From an uncultured Anaerolineales bacterium (GTDB lineage Bacteria; Chloroflexota; Anaerolineae; Anaerolineales; Villigracilaceae), in contig CALLJA010000632.1 in the NCBI GenBank assembly GCA_938008865.1, positions 1 through 6,728 of the forward strand: a stretch of DNA of 6,728 bases. Direction: 5' to 3'. The notes under the pieces are model-generated. The model saw only the letters and a program-made list of their open reading frames with translations, ran no database searches and was not told the origin of the DNA. Positions 5,791 to 6,728 of the stretch are shown in pieces; the first letter of the stretch is position 1, and every line of letters starts with the position of its first letter. Both the position numbers and the translations under genes were made by a program.

Positions 5791-6021
5791 ATGCCTCGCA
5801 AAGCAAAAGCTGGAAAAACCAAGCTGAAGACCCACAAGGCCACCTCCAAGCGGTTCCGCCTGACGGGAGCTGGTAAACTCGTGCGCACCAAAGGCGGCAA
5901 GAGCCATCTGCGCCGCAACACTTCGAAGCGCACCAAGGGCGAATTGAGCGAGATGCAGACCGTCAAGGGTCGCAGCATCATTAAGCGCGTCAAACGCCTT
6001 GCGCCCAACATGGAAGGTTAA
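5791..6021 (+). CDS. rpmI: Large-subunit ribosomal protein bL35
   Basis: Small basic 50S protein of 76 aa, a little longer than the usual 64-66. The extra residues lie in an N-terminal stretch (MPRKAKAGKTKL) before the conserved KTHKATSKRFRLTGAGKLVR (13-32). The family's KSHLRRNTSKRTK (37-49) and a basic C-terminal end (IIKRVKRLAP) follow. The ATG has AAAGGAG (5775-5781) nine bases upstream. It lies between infC and rplT in the standard order, 90 bases after infC and 94 bases before rplT. In other bacteria its translation is coupled to repression by L20. Its stop codon lies inside a 16-bp palindrome. Confidence 0.96.
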   Translation: MPRKAKAGKTKLKTHKATSKRFRLTGAGKLVRTKGGKSHLRRNTSKRTKGELSEMQTVKGRSIIKRVKRLAPNMEG

Positions 6022-6027
6022 CCTTCC
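6012..6027. repeat. Perfect 16-bp palindrome over the rpmI stop codon
   Basis: GGAAGGTTAACCTTCC is its own reverse complement, and the rpmI TAA lies at its centre. A second small hairpin, CGCAA-GAT-TTGCG (6040-6052), follows 12 bases later. As RNA the palindrome could fold only with loss of the central bases, or pair between molecules. As DNA it could be a protein site. No function can be assigned. Confidence 0.6.
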
Positions 6028-6090
6028 GAGCATCGTATTCGCAAGATTTGCGGCTTTCGGGTGTACACAACTGGCGCAACCCGCCGACGC

Positions 6091-6108
6091 CCGCAGGACC
6101 GCAGGAGG
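6091..6108 (+). promoter_or_regulatory. Duplicated Shine-Dalgarno region of rplT
   Basis: CCGCAGGA occurs twice in tandem (6091-6098 and 6099-6106). The second copy runs into AGGAGG (6103-6108), seven bases before the rplT ATG. The first copy also carries a partial GCAGGA site too far upstream to use directly; it could act as a standby ribosome site or be only a small slippage duplication. Confidence 0.6.
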
Positions 6109-6115
6109 TTAAGAA

Positions 6116-6460
6116 ATGGCACGTGTTAAGGGAGGCCCGCAAGGGCACCTTCGTCACAAGAAAGTTTTGAAGATCACCAAAGGCCAGCGCGGCGCGAAGC
6201 ACTTTTTGTTCAAACGCGCCAATGAGGCCATGCTCAAGAGCCTGTGGTACGCCACCCGCGACCGCCGCGTTCGCAAGCGTGATCTTCGCAAGCTGTGGAT
6301 CGCGCGTATCAACGCCGCGGCCCGCCTGAACGGCACCACCTATAGCCGCCTGGTGGCCGCGCTCAAGAAGGCGAACATCATCCTCAATCGCAAGATGCTG
6401 GCTGACATCGCCGTGCGCGACCCGAACGCCTTCGCCAAAATCGTGGCGCAGGCCAAGTAA
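6116..6460 (+). CDS. rplT: Large-subunit ribosomal protein bL20
   Basis: Early-assembly 23S rRNA-binding protein of the 50S subunit, and in other bacteria the repressor of its own operon. It is 114 aa, the usual length is about 117. MARVKGG at the start, RHKKVLKITKGQRGAK (13-28), the long basic helix RDRRVRKRDLRKLWIARINAAAR in overview (48-70), and NRKMLADIAVRDPNAFAKIV (91-110) are all family hallmarks. ATG 6116 follows AGGAGG with a seven-base gap. It is last in infC-rpmI-rplT and closed by a strong terminator 17 bases after the stop. The frame is intact and nothing is truncated. Confidence 0.98.
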   Translation: MARVKGGPQGHLRHKKVLKITKGQRGAKHFLFKRANEAMLKSLWYATRDRRVRKRDLRKLWIARINAAARLNGTTYSRLVAALKKANIILNRKMLADIAVRDPNAFAKIVAQAK

Positions 6461-6477
6461 GAAAACAGAACCGAATT

Positions 6478-6511
6478 GTAGAGCGAGATGTGAATCTCGC
6501 TCTACGTTTTT
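6478..6511 (+). terminator. Rho-independent terminator of infC-rpmI-rplT
   Basis: A perfect 12-bp stem, GTAGAGCGAGAT (6478-6489) with ATCTCGCTCTAC (6494-6505), is closed by the GNRA-type loop GTGA and followed by G and five T (6507-6511). It sits 17 bases after rplT and 20 bases before the next gene, so the macro-domain gene needs its own promoter. Confidence 0.94.
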
Positions 6512-6518
6512 AACGGGG

Positions 6519-6530
6519 TAAAATATTTGC
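6519..6530 (+). promoter_or_regulatory. -10 element for a probable leaderless mRNA
   Basis: TAAAAT (6519-6524) is followed by exactly six bases and then the ATG at 6531. This places the expected transcription start on the ATG. No Shine-Dalgarno sequence lies in the usual window; GGGG at 6515-6518 is too far away and inside the promoter. No good -35 is seen, since that position falls in the terminator stem. Confidence 0.45.
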
Positions 6531-6728
6531 ATGAACACCGTCCTGGTCGAACACAGCCTGCCCACAGGCCAAACCGCCCAATTGGTGCAAGGCGACCTGA
6601 CCGCCGAGCAGGTGGACGCCATCGTCAACGCGGCCAACGAACATCTGGCCCACGGCGGTGGCGTGGCCTGGGCCATCGTGCGGAAGGGCGGCGAGGTCAT
6701 CCAGCAGGAAAGCGACGAGTGGATCCGC
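6531..6728 (+). CDS. Macro-domain (ADP-ribose-binding) protein, N-terminal part; 3' end outside window
   Basis: Sixty-six codons are visible and the frame is open to the window edge. After a short beta-strand lead (TAQLVQGDLTAEQ) comes the macro-domain core VDAIVNAANEHLAHGGGVAW (28-47), followed by AIVRKGGEVIQQESDEWI. The Asp of VDAIVNAAN (residue 29), the Asn of NAAN and the glycine-rich HGGGV loop form the ADP-ribose-binding site in this family. The HGGGVAxAI form resembles the AF1521-type branch. Such proteins bind ADP-ribose or remove it, or remove acetyl groups from O-acetyl-ADP-ribose; which activity applies cannot be told from this part. It is not part of the ribosomal operon, given the strong terminator before it. 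ATG 6531 is the only plausible start, with a leaderless promoter proposed. Confidence 0.92.
   Translation, partial: MNTVLVEHSLPTGQTAQLVQGDLTAEQVDAIVNAANEHLAHGGGVAWAIVRKGGEVIQQESDEWIR

Noticed and set aside
5990..6700. Minus-strand open frame of 236 codons opposite rplT and the macro gene
   Set aside because: It runs through the rplT terminator and across two real genes; no domain is recognisable.

Overview
This window looks like a chromosomal segment of a moderately G+C-rich bacterium, most likely from the Chloroflexota (perhaps Anaerolineae). That placement is an inference from the style of the threonyl-tRNA synthetase and from the short 'LWPELAARLERK' type cytoplasmic tail of the anti-sigma-like protein; no phylogenetic marker was searched. 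There is no mobile element, CRISPR array, tRNA or rRNA.

Layout: (1) 1-768, plus strand, the C-terminal part of thrS, closed by a strong hairpin terminator (784-817) that can also serve the convergent gene. (2) 826-4994, minus strand, a three-gene regulatory island. In transcription order it holds a membrane-anchored seven-repeat WD40 protein (4994-2907) with its own terminator, an ECF-type RNA polymerase sigma factor (2825-2271), and a single-pass membrane anti-sigma-like protein (2274-826) whose start codon overlaps the sigma stop codon (ATGA). (3) 4995-5142, a divergent control region with a good sigma70-type promoter for infC and a weaker candidate for the WD40 gene. (4) 5143-6460, plus strand, infC-rpmI-rplT (IF3, L35, L20), ended by a 12-bp stem terminator. 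(5) 6531-6728, plus strand, the start of a macro-domain protein that runs off the window and probably has a leaderless mRNA.

In many bacteria thrS, infC, rpmI and rplT are adjacent and codirectional. Here they flank about 4.2 kb of oppositely transcribed signalling genes. The most interesting observation is that the WD40 protein and the anti-sigma-like protein appear to share the same kind of membrane anchor (YxLG[KR]AL just after the membrane segment) and a related outer module (a gap-free 25-residue match around ADxxR). The three genes may therefore form one envelope-sensing unit: an outside sensor and propeller, a membrane anti-sigma protein without a visible zinc-binding motif, and a sigma factor. 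A second notable point is that infC has no normal start codon at its Shine-Dalgarno site. The best-placed codon is ATC, consistent with the known autoregulation of IF3 through non-AUG starts.

No gene-free stretch exceeds 300 bases. The intergenic gaps are short and hold terminators, hairpins and promoter candidates, listed below.
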